Shown piece by piece: positions 16,080 through 24,551 of a DNA stretch of 39,223 nt. The stretch's first letter is position 1, and each line of letters begins with the position of its first letter. A program made the position numbers and the translations under genes. Location of the stretch: contig NZ_QGTQ01000043.1 in assembly GCF_003182255.1 (NCBI RefSeq), positions 1-39,223 on the forward strand, read 5' to 3'. This DNA comes from Paenibacillus cellulosilyticus (lineage in GTDB: Bacteria > Bacillota > Bacilli > Paenibacillales > Paenibacillaceae). The notes below the pieces were generated by a model that saw only the letters and a program-made list of their open reading frames with translations, made no database searches and was not told the origin of the DNA.

Positions 16080-17243
16080 ATGGAAAGCGTAATAACGATT
16101 CATGAAGGCAGAACCGATGCTGCACCAGAGCAGGTCGGAATGGATGCGGAAAGGCTGGCGCTGCTGGATCGGCATTTTGGAGGTCTCATTGAAGCGGGCA
16201 AGCTGCAGGGAGCGAGCTACCTCGTCGCGCGAGATGGGAAAATCATCGTGCATAGATCCCAAGGGAAGCTGACCAACAAGAGTGATTCACCTGATTTGAA
16301 GCCAGATTCGATTCGTAAGGTGTACTCGATTACGAAAGCGTTTACCGCAGCGGCGATTACACGTTTGGCAGAGGAAGGATTGCTTCATCCGACGCAATCG
16401 GTAAGCACCATTCTGCCTGAATTCGATACCGCCATGCACCGTGGAATCTCGATCTGGCATTTGATTACGCATACATCGGGTATCGGCGCTGACCCGGACG
16501 TGCTTGGGGAGCCCTATGCTTATCCGTGGTACGAATGGTTTGCACATGAATCCAAGAAGAGGTCAGAGAGCTGGTCGAAGTCCGACACGATCAAAGGGAT
16601 TATCTCAGGCAAGCCGTTGGCTAAGCCTGGTGAGCAATGGATTTACGGCTCTTCCGGATACGCGCTGCTGGCGGAGATTATCGAGCGTGTATCTGGCGTG
16701 AGCTACGAGACTTATATCAAGCAGCATTTTCTAGAGCCGCTAGGTATGGGGCGAACGTTCATGAGAGTGCCGGAAATGCTTCGCGATGAAACTTGTTATG
16801 TGGGCGATTGGGGCCAACGAGAAATATATGAGCCTCGTCCTGCAGACGACGATATGCTGCCAGCTGGAGGCAACGGCTTCTACTCCACACTACACGACCT
16901 TTATCGGTTCGGTCAGGCGTTGCTAGAAGGCGGGACATTGGATGGCAACACGGTACTTGGACGCCGTTCTGTTCAAATGATGGTGTCCGATCAATTGAAG
17001 GATGTGAAGAACCGTTGTTGGGGCAATACCTCGGACGATAGCCGGTACGCTTTCGGTTTGGGTCTTGGTGGTGCTGATCTGTGCTCGCCGGCGACATTCT
17101 CGCATGAGGGCTTTGGCCACAGCGGTCTCTATGTTGATCCGATTGAGCGGCTGGTGTACGTCTTCTTCGTGCCGAGTAAGGCAGGCTGGGTTCCAGAATC
17201 GGTCATTAATCCGCGTAACATCATCTGGTCCGCATTATTGTAA
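16080..17243 (+). CDS. Serine hydrolase of the beta-lactamase/DD-peptidase fold, first of a pair
   Basis: This 387-residue protein belongs to the class C beta-lactamase-like serine hydrolases (esterases, D-aminopeptidases, penicillin-binding protein relatives). It has the catalytic S83-x-x-K86 (SITK), the second motif Y189-G-S191, and a third-motif candidate H347-S-G349. There is no signal peptide or membrane segment, so it should act in the cytosol, unlike true beta-lactamases. I chose the ATG at 16080 because AGGAGGGG precedes it; an in-frame upstream start has none. It lies 46 nt before a paralogue and heads the operon with an ABC-2 exporter. The substrate is unknown; a small peptide, ester or amide linked to the exporter is plausible (inference). 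Confidence 0.88.
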   Translation: MESVITIHEGRTDAAPEQVGMDAERLALLDRHFGGLIEAGKLQGASYLVARDGKIIVHRSQGKLTNKSDSPDLKPDSIRKVYSITKAFTAAAITRLAEEGLLHPTQSVSTILPEFDTAMHRGISIWHLITHTSGIGADPDVLGEPYAYPWYEWFAHESKKRSESWSKSDTIKGIISGKPLAKPGEQWIYGSSGYALLAEIIERVSGVSYETYIKQHFLEPLGMGRTFMRVPEMLRDETCYVGDWGQREIYEPRPADDDMLPAGGNGFYSTLHDLYRFGQALLEGGTLDGNTVLGRRSVQMMVSDQLKDVKNRCWGNTSDDSRYAFGLGLGGADLCSPATFSHEGFGHSGLYVDPIERLVYVFFVPSKAGWVPESVINPRNIIWSALL

Positions 17244-17289
17244 ACGATTAGGACTAGTGTCGAAGAAGCAATTTTAGGAGGATATAGAG

Positions 17290-18480
17290 ATGAGTGTCCG
17301 CATACAGACCGCACAAGTGGATGTGACGCCGGAGGCGGCCGGCTACCGACAGGAGGTTCTCGATCGGATCGATGGACTTCTTACTGGACTGATCGACGAT
17401 AACAAGCTGCAGTGTGCGTCCTACCTCTTCGCACGTGATGGGCAAGTGTTCGCGAGCAAGGCGATGGGAGCGCTGCAACATACGGCAGACAGCCCTGACT
17501 ACGCCCCAGATTCCATTCGCCGGATCGCTTCCGTGACCAAATGGTTCACGCTCGTCTGCATCATGCGTCTCGTAGAGGAAGGGAAGCTGGCGCTGGTTCA
17601 GCAGGTGAAGGACTGGATTCCAGAGTTCGATAAACCGGCTTTTGCCAAAATCACGATCCACCAACTGCTCACCCATACGGCTGGCTTGAAGCCTGACGGG
17701 GGCTACTTCACAGAGCCATACCCGACGGGCTGGTACGATGTGTTGTTCGCGTTCGAGGATGGGGATGGCGGCAATACGGCGCTTACCGATGCGGAGAAGC
17801 TAGCGCGGAGTAAGTCTGCATGGATTAAGGCGATACTGTCCGGGCCTCCAGTGTGTGAGCCTGGAACGGAGTGGAATTACAGCTCCGCGGGATTCTCGCT
17901 GCTGGGCGAGATTATCGAGCGTGTCTCGGGTATGCGTTATGACGAATACATTCGTACGACGGTCATTGAGCCGCTCGGCATGACTCGCACGTTCTTCGAT
18001 GTGCCGGAGCATCTAGCAGACGAAGTGTGCACGACCAACGACTGGGATGTACGAGGTGTGAAGAGACGGATCGCTGACAATCCTGCTTCGCCGCCGCGTA
18101 CAGGAGGCGGACTGTACTCGACGCTGCAGGATCTGAGCCGTTTAGGCCACATGATGCTGACCGGTTCTTACAACGGCAAGCGGATTCTAAGCCGCAAGTC
18201 GATAGAGCTCATTACGCGCAATCAGTTTCCGCAGGGCATTCCAGCGTTCAACTGGGGCGGAGATATTAAGAAGTTCCCATTCGGCCTAAGCACGTCGCTG
18301 TCGTTCCCGGTTGATTTCTTTGCGCCAACGGCTTATATGCACGAGGGAGCAGGCCGCTGCGCCTTGATCGTCGATCCGGTGGAACGATTCGTCGTCGTGT
18401 TCTTCGTGCCGAGCATTGTGGACTGGGTGCCGGAGTCTATGCTTAATTTGAAAAATATGATTTGGTCGGGCCTCCAATGA
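17290..18480 (+). CDS. Serine hydrolase of the beta-lactamase fold, second of a pair
   Basis: This 396-residue paralogue of the preceding gene shares long colinear stretches such as GEIIERVSG and EPLGMxRTF. It has catalytic S81-V-T-K84 and second motif Y197-S-S199. At the third motif, where the first copy has GHSG, this copy reads G355-R-C-A358, so the usual H/K-x-G element is lost or shifted, hinting at altered specificity. There is no signal peptide. The start at 17290 has AGGAGG about 9 nt upstream. Its stop codon overlaps the start of the first permease (ATGA at 18477-18480), so the two are translationally coupled, which ties the hydrolase to the exporter. Confidence 0.88.
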   Translation: MSVRIQTAQVDVTPEAAGYRQEVLDRIDGLLTGLIDDNKLQCASYLFARDGQVFASKAMGALQHTADSPDYAPDSIRRIASVTKWFTLVCIMRLVEEGKLALVQQVKDWIPEFDKPAFAKITIHQLLTHTAGLKPDGGYFTEPYPTGWYDVLFAFEDGDGGNTALTDAEKLARSKSAWIKAILSGPPVCEPGTEWNYSSAGFSLLGEIIERVSGMRYDEYIRTTVIEPLGMTRTFFDVPEHLADEVCTTNDWDVRGVKRRIADNPASPPRTGGGLYSTLQDLSRLGHMMLTGSYNGKRILSRKSIELITRNQFPQGIPAFNWGGDIKKFPFGLSTSLSFPVDFFAPTAYMHEGAGRCALIVDPVERFVVVFFVPSIVDWVPESMLNLKNMIWSGLQ

Positions 18481-19286
18481 TACGTACGATCCGCTCCATT
18501 CAGGCTATCGGCATCGCCACCTATAAGGAATGGGCGGCCTATCGTTCACACATGGCCATCTCACTGTTGATCGGCCCTGTTTACTTTCTCGTCCAATATT
18601 TCATCTGGCACGCGGTTTATCAGGATCGAGAGACGTTGAACGGCTTCACGCTGGAGCAGATGCTTGCGTACTTCGGCATTGCGGCAGTGACGAACTACCT
18701 GACGTTCGACTTCGCGGATTGGAATCTGCAGATGCTCATTCGGACGGGTAAATTCGTCACGTTCGCACTGCGGCCGATGCCGCACTGGCTGTTCGCGCTC
18801 TCGCAGAAGATCGGACACCGCTCACTCGGCTTCTGGATTGAGTTCGTACCGATCTTCCTGATCTTTCAATTCGCCTTTCAAGTCGATATCATACCCGCAC
18901 AGCCGATGTGGGCAGTAGCAACGATCGTACTCAGCTTCCTTATGAACTTCTTCATTAATTATTGCGTTGGGATGACAGCCTTCTGGCTCGTTCGAGCAGA
19001 AGGGATACGGCGGGTGTTCCTGCTGCTTAAGGATATTAGTGCGGGACTGTTCGTTCCGCTTTCCTTCTTCCCTGAACAGCTGCAGAAGGTGCTGTTCTTC
19101 CTGCCGTTCCAATTCACCTCTTATGTGCCGACCCGGGTGTTCATCGGCGATTATGAGCTGGCGGGCATTAAGCTATCGATTCCAGCTATTGTTGGCGTCC
19201 AGGCATGTGCGGTAGCGTTGATGGCAGCGGTGACGCTGCTGCTCTATCATGCAGCAATCCGCAGATTCTCGGGGGTGGGCGTATGA
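18477..19286 (+). CDS. ABC-2 type exporter permease (DUF990 family), first
   Basis: This 269-residue membrane protein has about six hydrophobic segments and fits the ABC-2 permease family once called DUF990, which occurs as pairs beside one ATPase. I chose the ATG at 18477 because it overlaps the stop of the hydrolase gene (ATGA); translation is likely coupled. Its own stop overlaps the start of the second permease in the same way. The family exports unidentified substrates or takes part in resistance or envelope functions; the cargo here is unknown, but coupling with two hydrolases is notable. Confidence 0.85.
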   Translation: MIRTIRSIQAIGIATYKEWAAYRSHMAISLLIGPVYFLVQYFIWHAVYQDRETLNGFTLEQMLAYFGIAAVTNYLTFDFADWNLQMLIRTGKFVTFALRPMPHWLFALSQKIGHRSLGFWIEFVPIFLIFQFAFQVDIIPAQPMWAVATIVLSFLMNFFINYCVGMTAFWLVRAEGIRRVFLLLKDISAGLFVPLSFFPEQLQKVLFFLPFQFTSYVPTRVFIGDYELAGIKLSIPAIVGVQACAVALMAAVTLLLYHAAIRRFSGVGV

Positions 19287-20077
19287 TCGCAGTTATTCGT
19301 AGTGCGGCCACCTGCTTCTGGGCAGTCATGCGGACGAAGATGGCCGAACAGATGGCGTATCGGAGTCATTTTGTACTGAGCGTCATTCTGCTTATTGCAG
19401 GCGATCTCGTCGTTCCGCTTATTACGCTGCTCGTTTATCGATCAGGAGCGACGTTCGCCGGGTGGACGCTGTATGAAGCGCTGCTTGTACAGGCGATTTT
19501 TGGACTTGCCAAAGGGATTGCGTTCCCGCTGTTCTTCGGCATGGTGAATACGACGCTCGGCCTTGTCCGAGAGGGAACCTTCGACCTGCTGCTGCTCAAG
19601 CCGCGCTCCGTGCTCTGGATGACGATGCTTCGCGGACTGGATTTGGACGACTTCGGGCGATTAATAAGCGGCGGCGTGCTGTTTGGTTATGCACTGTCTG
19701 GCGTATCAGCGCCATCCATTACAGGCTGGCTGCAATTCGCTGTGCTGTTCGCAGCATCGCTTGCCGTGTTGTGCACGTTCGCATTGCTGTTGTCCGGCCT
19801 GTTGTTTCAATGGGTGGGCAGCAGCCGCGTGTTTGATATTTTCGACTCGGTGACGAGCTTCGGCATGTACCCGGGCACGATCTACAGCAAAGCCGTTCAA
19901 CAGCTGCTCACGTACGTCATTCCGGTAGGGCTCATTGCTAACATGCCGGCAGTTGCCCTGCTAGGTCGTGGTGGTTGGGAGACGCTGGGCGCCGCTGGCG
20001 CCAGTGTCGTATTTCTCGCGCTTGGTCTATGGTTCTGGCATGCGATGCTGGGGCGTTATACGAGTGCGGGCGGCTGA
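19283..20077 (+). CDS. ABC-2 type exporter permease (DUF990 family), second
   Basis: This 264-residue membrane protein, with about six hydrophobic segments, is the likely heterodimer partner of the preceding permease. Features typical of the second DUF990 subunit are visible, such as FFGMVNTTLGLVREGTFDLLLLKP near the middle and FGMYPGTIYSKAVQ in the second half. The ATG at 19283 lies in an ATGA overlap with the upstream stop; an in-frame start further upstream would lie inside the neighbouring gene. The ATPase gene begins 15 nt downstream after a strong GAGGAGG site, so all three exporter parts are made from one transcript. Confidence 0.87.
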   Translation: MIAVIRSAATCFWAVMRTKMAEQMAYRSHFVLSVILLIAGDLVVPLITLLVYRSGATFAGWTLYEALLVQAIFGLAKGIAFPLFFGMVNTTLGLVREGTFDLLLLKPRSVLWMTMLRGLDLDDFGRLISGGVLFGYALSGVSAPSITGWLQFAVLFAASLAVLCTFALLLSGLLFQWVGSSRVFDIFDSVTSFGMYPGTIYSKAVQQLLTYVIPVGLIANMPAVALLGRGGWETLGAAGASVVFLALGLWFWHAMLGRYTSAGG

Positions 20078-20092
20078 GGAGGGCAGGGGGAC

Positions 20093-21145
20093 ATGACGAT
20101 GATTGAAGTTAACCAGTTGACCAAGACGTATATGACGCACGAGCGAGGTCACTCGATGCGCGAGATTGCAATGAACCTCATTCGCAGGCCGATGAAGGAA
20201 GTGCGTGCTGTACAGGATATCACCTTCTCGGTGAATCGCGGCGAGATGGTCGCCTTCCTCGGACCAAACGGAGCGGGCAAGTCGACGACGCTCAAAATGC
20301 TCACCGGCGTCCTTCACCCGACATCCGGCGAGGCGAAGGTGCTTGGACTGACGCCGTGGAAGCAGCGGCGGGAATATGTGCGCCATATCGGCGCCGTGTT
20401 CGGTCAGAAATCGCAGCTGCTGTGGGATATTCCGCCGATCGATGCTTTCTATATGAACAAAGCGATCTATGGCGTGCCCGAAGCGGATTATCGCCGCAGA
20501 TTGGACCAACTGACGACGCTGCTGCAGGTAGGGGACATTATGAAGAAGCCGACTCGCCAGCTGTCGCTTGGCGAACGGATGAAGTGCGAGTTCATTATGG
20601 CGATGCTGCATGGACCTCAGCTCGTCTTCCTCGATGAGCCGACGATCGGACTGGATGTATTCGCGAAGGAAAGCATCCGCGATTTCATCAAGGATATGAA
20701 CAAGCAGGGCGTCACGTTTATTCTGACGACGCATGATCTTGACGATGTCGAGCTGCTGGCAGAGCGTGTTATCGTCATCAATCATGGCGAGATCGTTTAT
20801 GACAATGCGCTGACCAACCTGCAACGGCTGCTGGGCGATAAGAAAAATGTTCGGATCGTGACGGACACGCCGATTCGCCAGCTTTCACTGCAAGGGGTGA
20901 CCGTCGTGAACAGCATTAGCGAAGTTGAGGCTGAACTGGAGATCGACACGGAGATCATTCCGCTGAAACGGTTCATCAATGCCGTCAACGAGCAGTGTGG
21001 AATTCAAGACATGGCGATCACGCCGCTGCCGATCGAGACGTTGATGAAGGAGTTGTACGGACAGGGTAGTCGTACAATGACGGCTGCATCTGCAACTGGA
21101 GTGCCCGCAGGCGTAGCAGCGCAGCAAGGCGATCTCTCGATGTAA
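20093..21145 (+). CDS. ABC exporter ATP-binding protein
   Basis: This 350-residue cytosolic ATPase powers the two ABC-2 permeases. It shows Walker A GPNGAGKST (57-65), Q-loop Q105, signature LSLGE (157-161), Walker B LVFLDE (177-182) and the H-loop H214 in TTHD. The length exceeds a minimal nucleotide-binding domain: residues after about 240 form the C-terminal extension common in DUF990-associated ATPases, ending in an Ala/Gly-rich tail. It has GGAGGGCAGGGGG upstream and is the last gene of the operon before a terminator. It is an exporter-type ATPase and so is not expected to serve the two sugar importers in the window, which lack one. Confidence 0.92.
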   Translation: MTMIEVNQLTKTYMTHERGHSMREIAMNLIRRPMKEVRAVQDITFSVNRGEMVAFLGPNGAGKSTTLKMLTGVLHPTSGEAKVLGLTPWKQRREYVRHIGAVFGQKSQLLWDIPPIDAFYMNKAIYGVPEADYRRRLDQLTTLLQVGDIMKKPTRQLSLGERMKCEFIMAMLHGPQLVFLDEPTIGLDVFAKESIRDFIKDMNKQGVTFILTTHDLDDVELLAERVIVINHGEIVYDNALTNLQRLLGDKKNVRIVTDTPIRQLSLQGVTVVNSISEVEAELEIDTEIIPLKRFINAVNEQCGIQDMAITPLPIETLMKELYGQGSRTMTAASATGVPAGVAAQQGDLSM

Positions 21146-21148
21146 AAA

Positions 21149-21199
21149 GAGGACCACGGCCTTCACCCTTATAAGGTGGAGGTTGTGGTCCTTCCTTTA
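21149..21199 (+). terminator. Rho-independent terminator after the exporter operon
   Basis: GGACCAC (21151-21157) pairs with GTGGTCC (21185-21191), continuing inward imperfectly (GGCCTTCACC with GGTGGAGGTT) around TTAT, and ending in CTTCCTTTA. It lies a few bases past the ATPase stop codon. The remaining gap to 21305 shows nothing else clear. Confidence 0.72.
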
Positions 21200-21305
21200 T
21201 GCGCCGCGATGAAGTCGGGACTCAAGCCTGCATAATGTGCAGACTTGAACGCCGCTATCCTCATATTCGGCTGCTGGGCTGGCAATATCACAGCAACCTC
21301 ATTCC

Positions 21306-23303
21306 TTACTCTTCTTCCCGCAGCCGAACAACGCGGTACGCATAACGTTCCACAGCTAGCGATCCAGCAGCCACTGGCTCTCCGGTTAGCGCGTCCACCG
21401 TTCCATCCGGTATCGTAACAGTGCCTCCGCGGCCATCCATATTAACGATGACCCAGAGCTCGCGACCGTCAGACTCTACTCTTGGCGCGACAAGCGTGCC
21501 AGAAGTCGCGTCTGTGCGAAGTGTTACGCCAGCGCATGAAGCATAATGGTCCAGCATGGCGCGCAGCATCGCGTCGCCTTCTTCACCCATTGGCATCGCA
21601 CCTAACATGACAATCAAGCCATCACCGACGCGATGCTCCGTCAGAAACGAGAGCCCTGGCGTCAGACCGTCGACCAAGGTGCCGACCGACGATGCACCGT
21701 GCGTCTCGAACACGGTGCCCCACATGCCGAGAGGTGCTTTCATTCCGAAGGCTTCTCCAATTGCTCCTGACCCGTCGAGCGGGTAAGAGAAGACCGCTTC
21801 GACGCCGGCTAGCTGCTCCAGCTTGCCAAGCGCAGCATCTGTTTGGATCGTGTGCTCCTCGGTTCTTCCGCCAGTGAACGGTCCGATGATCCAAACTCCG
21901 CCTCGCTCTGCGAACGCCATCGCCCTACCAATAAATGTCTCGCTGACGTAAGGCAGGAATGGCGTCAGCAGCAGCTTGCGTCCTTCAAGCTCGACATTCT
22001 CCGGCACGACATCCCGATGGATCCCCATCGCTAACAGCCTTCCATAGAAGCCCGTCATCAGCCCTCGGTAGTTCATCCCTTTGAGCGGTTCAGTCGCCAT
22101 GAATGCCTTTGCTCGATCGGAATAGACGAGCGCGGTTTCTGCAACAGCCGGCTGCGAACCAAGCAGCAACGGCTCCAGCACACGCCTTGCCTCTTCGACT
22201 TCAAGCGCATTCGTCCAACCAATCGTTGGCTTGCCCCAAGCACTCAGCACCGAGCCATGCGGCTGCTCGCAGCCGCTGCGATGCTGACGCCAATGCCAAT
22301 AGCAGAACGCATCCGCACCGAGGGCATAGGCCGCAGCGGCCTCGGCAGCGACATACCCTTGAGGATGCGGAACGGAAGCGCCTTGAATGGAGCCGCTGTT
22401 CGAAGGGCTCGTCTCCATGAGCCAGTAACCGCGGCCCGGTTTGTAATTGCGGAATAGATCGCAGTTGATCAGATACGCGGGATAGTTCTCCGCACTTGCG
22501 TATGTATCGAAGGAAGCGAAGTCCAATCGCTCAAATAACCGTTCATTGTCGACGTGGAAAGCGACGCTGCTGTTATGCGTGACCGGCGCATCCGAGAAAC
22601 GGCGAATAATGGCTGCCTGTTCATCGGCGAATTCGGCGATGGATGCCATACTGAACTGTCGATGGGCGGTCTGCATGGAAGTGCTATGCAGAAACGGCGT
22701 TGGCCCTGGATGAGGCACCTGCTCGAACCGTTCATACTGCTGGCTCCAGATTGCCGCACCCCAAGCCTCGTTTAATGCCTCGATCGTCCCGTATCGCTGC
22801 TTTAGCCATTCTTGCCATAGGCTAAGACAATTTTGACAATGGCATGCTGCTACATGTGCTTTGAACTCATTATCAAGCTGCCAGCCAATCAGCCCAGGCA
22901 TTCGACCAAGCTCAGAAGCGATCGCTTCCGTAATCAAGGCAGCTCGCTGCCGAAATTCCTTATTGTTCGTGCAAATATGTTGACGCGAGCCGTGCCCCAT
23001 GACGACACCGCGATCGTCCACATGCAGACGTTCCGGATGCTGATGGGTCAGCCAGATCGGCGGCGTCGCCGTCGGCGTACACATGACGGTATCGATCCCC
23101 TCGGCATGGAGTCTCGTCATCACCTTCGCGAACAAACTAACGTCAATGGCTCCCTCTGTCGGCTCCATCGTGGACCAAGCGAATTCCCCGATTCGGACGA
23201 CGTTGATGCCAGCCTCACGCATCTTGGCAATATCGTGCAAGATGACGGATTCGTCCCACAGCTCGGGGTACCAGGCCGTCCCGTGATACAGCTTTCTACT
23301 CAT
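21306..23303 (-). CDS. Beta-galactosidase of family GH42 (YesZ-like)
   Basis: This 665-residue cytosolic enzyme hydrolyses terminal beta-galactosyl residues. The N-terminal TIM barrel contains the acid/base E146 in WQLDNEF and the nucleophile E297 in GYWLMETSPS. The cluster CHCQNC (C154, C156, C159) with C111 matches the zinc site of many GH42 enzymes. A trimerisation-like domain (from about 390) and a small C-terminal beta domain complete the usual length. There is no signal peptide. The start has AGGAGG 8-9 nt upstream. Divergent from the sugar importer, it has a well-formed promoter (23345-23382). In Bacillus subtilis the homologous YesZ belongs to the rhamnogalacturonan locus, trimming galactan side chains; I infer the same role here. 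Confidence 0.93.
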   Translation of the reverse strand: MSRKLYHGTAWYPELWDESVILHDIAKMREAGINVVRIGEFAWSTMEPTEGAIDVSLFAKVMTRLHAEGIDTVMCTPTATPPIWLTHQHPERLHVDDRGVVMGHGSRQHICTNNKEFRQRAALITEAIASELGRMPGLIGWQLDNEFKAHVAACHCQNCLSLWQEWLKQRYGTIEALNEAWGAAIWSQQYERFEQVPHPGPTPFLHSTSMQTAHRQFSMASIAEFADEQAAIIRRFSDAPVTHNSSVAFHVDNERLFERLDFASFDTYASAENYPAYLINCDLFRNYKPGRGYWLMETSPSNSGSIQGASVPHPQGYVAAEAAAAYALGADAFCYWHWRQHRSGCEQPHGSVLSAWGKPTIGWTNALEVEEARRVLEPLLLGSQPAVAETALVYSDRAKAFMATEPLKGMNYRGLMTGFYGRLLAMGIHRDVVPENVELEGRKLLLTPFLPYVSETFIGRAMAFAERGGVWIIGPFTGGRTEEHTIQTDAALGKLEQLAGVEAVFSYPLDGSGAIGEAFGMKAPLGMWGTVFETHGASSVGTLVDGLTPGLSFLTEHRVGDGLIVMLGAMPMGEEGDAMLRAMLDHYASCAGVTLRTDATSGTLVAPRVESDGRELWVIVNMDGRGGTVTIPDGTVDALTGEPVAAGSLAVERYAYRVVRLREEE

Positions 23304-23344
23304 CGAATTTTTCCTCCTGTCTTCTGTTCAAGCATGCCCTCTCT

Positions 23345-23382
23345 AATGTAACGAACCCAATAACGGCGGGCAATTGCACTTT
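23345..23382 (-). promoter_or_regulatory. Promoter of the GH42 gene with abutting AAAGTGCAA motif
   Basis: On the minus strand AAAGTGCAA (opposite 23374-23382) directly abuts a -35 box TTGCCC (23368-23373), then a 17-bp spacer and a -10 box TACATT (23345-23350). The -35 differs from consensus in a way shared with two other promoters of this locus. Confidence 0.55.
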
Positions 23383-23411
23383 CTTGAACGCCTTCTGAAC
23401 TGCTCGTAAAT

Positions 23412-23493
23412 AAAGTGCAAAGCACGCGAAACAAGCCAAACAAGCGCTTTCCAAAATGTCTAATTGCCGGAAAGGACCGGGGCAAAGCATACT
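23412..23493 (+). promoter_or_regulatory. Promoter region of the second sugar importer operon
   Basis: AAAGTGCAA (23412-23420) is followed by AAAATGTCT (23453-23461), a -35 box TTGCCG (23464-23469), 18 bp and a -10 box CATACT (23488-23493). Within it AAGCGCTT (23442-23449) is the core of a weak CcpA-like (cre) site. The arrangement parallels 30099-30169 with the motif one helical turn further away. Confidence 0.5.
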
Positions 23494-23538
23494 GAGGCTG
23501 CATCACGAAATCGACGGACTTTCGTAGGGAGGTGAACC

Positions 23539-24501
23539 ATGATGAAGCACAATGCTGTAACGACATCCGCCGCAGCGCAGCGCACCTCTGTTTATCGGCC
23601 GAGCATCATGAGCCGATTGAAGCGTGACAAATGGATGTATGCGCTGCTGCTGCCGGGACTCATTTATTTTCTCGTATTCAAATACGTTCCGATGTGGGGC
23701 GTGCTGCTTGCCTTTAAGAACTACCAGCCGTTTCTCGGGTTCTGGAAAAGCGAGTGGGTAGGTTTCGAGCATTTTCGATTGTTCTTCACGAATCCAGACT
23801 TCTTCATGCTGTTACGCAATACGCTGGTGCTTTCTTTTTACAACTTGATATTCTTCTTCCCGGCACCAATCATCGCTGCGCTTATGTTGAATGAGGTTCG
23901 AATCGCGCTGTATAAGCGAGCGGTTCAAACATTGATCTACGTGCCACACTTCATCTCGATGGTTATCGTAGCCAGCTTAACGTACGTGTTTCTGACGACA
24001 GAGGGCGGACCAGTCAACGAATGGCTGAGCGCTCACACAGGCAAGACGGTCGACTTCCTGACCAGTCCGGATTGGTTCAGACCGCTGATCATCATTCAGA
24101 CGATCTGGAAGGAATGCGGCTGGGGCACGATTATATTCCTCGCTGCGCTGGCAGCTGTGGATGTGGAGCAATATGAGGCGGCTATCGTGGATGGCGCGAA
24201 TCGTCTAAGACAACTGTGGCATATTACACTGCCGGCGCTCCGCAGCACGATCGTCATCCTGCTTATTCTGCGAATGGGTCACGTGCTCGACAACGGCTTT
24301 GAACAAATTTATCTCATGCTCAATCCACTTAACCGCGAGAATGCGGAAGTGTTCGATACGTACGTGTACATGATGGGTATTACGCAAGGCGCGTTCAGCT
24401 ATAGTACGGCAGTTGGTTTGTTCAAATCGGTCGTAGGTGTCATCCTCGTGCTCGGCACGAACTGGCTGGCGAAGCGTTTTGGTCAATCGGGCCTGTACTA
24501 A
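23539..24501 (+). CDS. ABC sugar transporter permease (LplB type)
   Basis: This 320-residue inner-membrane permease is the MalF-like half of an oligosaccharide importer. Hydrophobic segments begin near residue 35 (MYALLLPGLIYFLVFKYVPM), and the ATPase-coupling motif is YEAAIVDGANRLRQLWHITLP. The start has GGGAGGTGA directly upstream; a second ATG follows immediately and is equivalent. It heads the operon permease-permease-binding protein and is divergent from GH42. Like the first importer in the window it lacks a dedicated ATPase, so it probably uses a shared MsmX-type protein. The context suggests pectin (rhamnogalacturonan) oligosaccharides as cargo. Confidence 0.93.
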   Translation: MMKHNAVTTSAAAQRTSVYRPSIMSRLKRDKWMYALLLPGLIYFLVFKYVPMWGVLLAFKNYQPFLGFWKSEWVGFEHFRLFFTNPDFFMLLRNTLVLSFYNLIFFFPAPIIAALMLNEVRIALYKRAVQTLIYVPHFISMVIVASLTYVFLTTEGGPVNEWLSAHTGKTVDFLTSPDWFRPLIIIQTIWKECGWGTIIFLAALAAVDVEQYEAAIVDGANRLRQLWHITLPALRSTIVILLILRMGHVLDNGFEQIYLMLNPLNRENAEVFDTYVYMMGITQGAFSYSTAVGLFKSVVGVILVLGTNWLAKRFGQSGLY

Positions 24502-24551
24502 AAAGTACGTGTTCACCTCTAACATATTCAACAGAAAGGAGGGCGCTTCTT

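Noticed and set aside
23439-23452. A CcpA (cre) site around AAGCGCTT in the importer promoter.
   Set aside because: Only the core matches well (10 of 14 positions), so I mention it within the promoter entry but do not call it separately.
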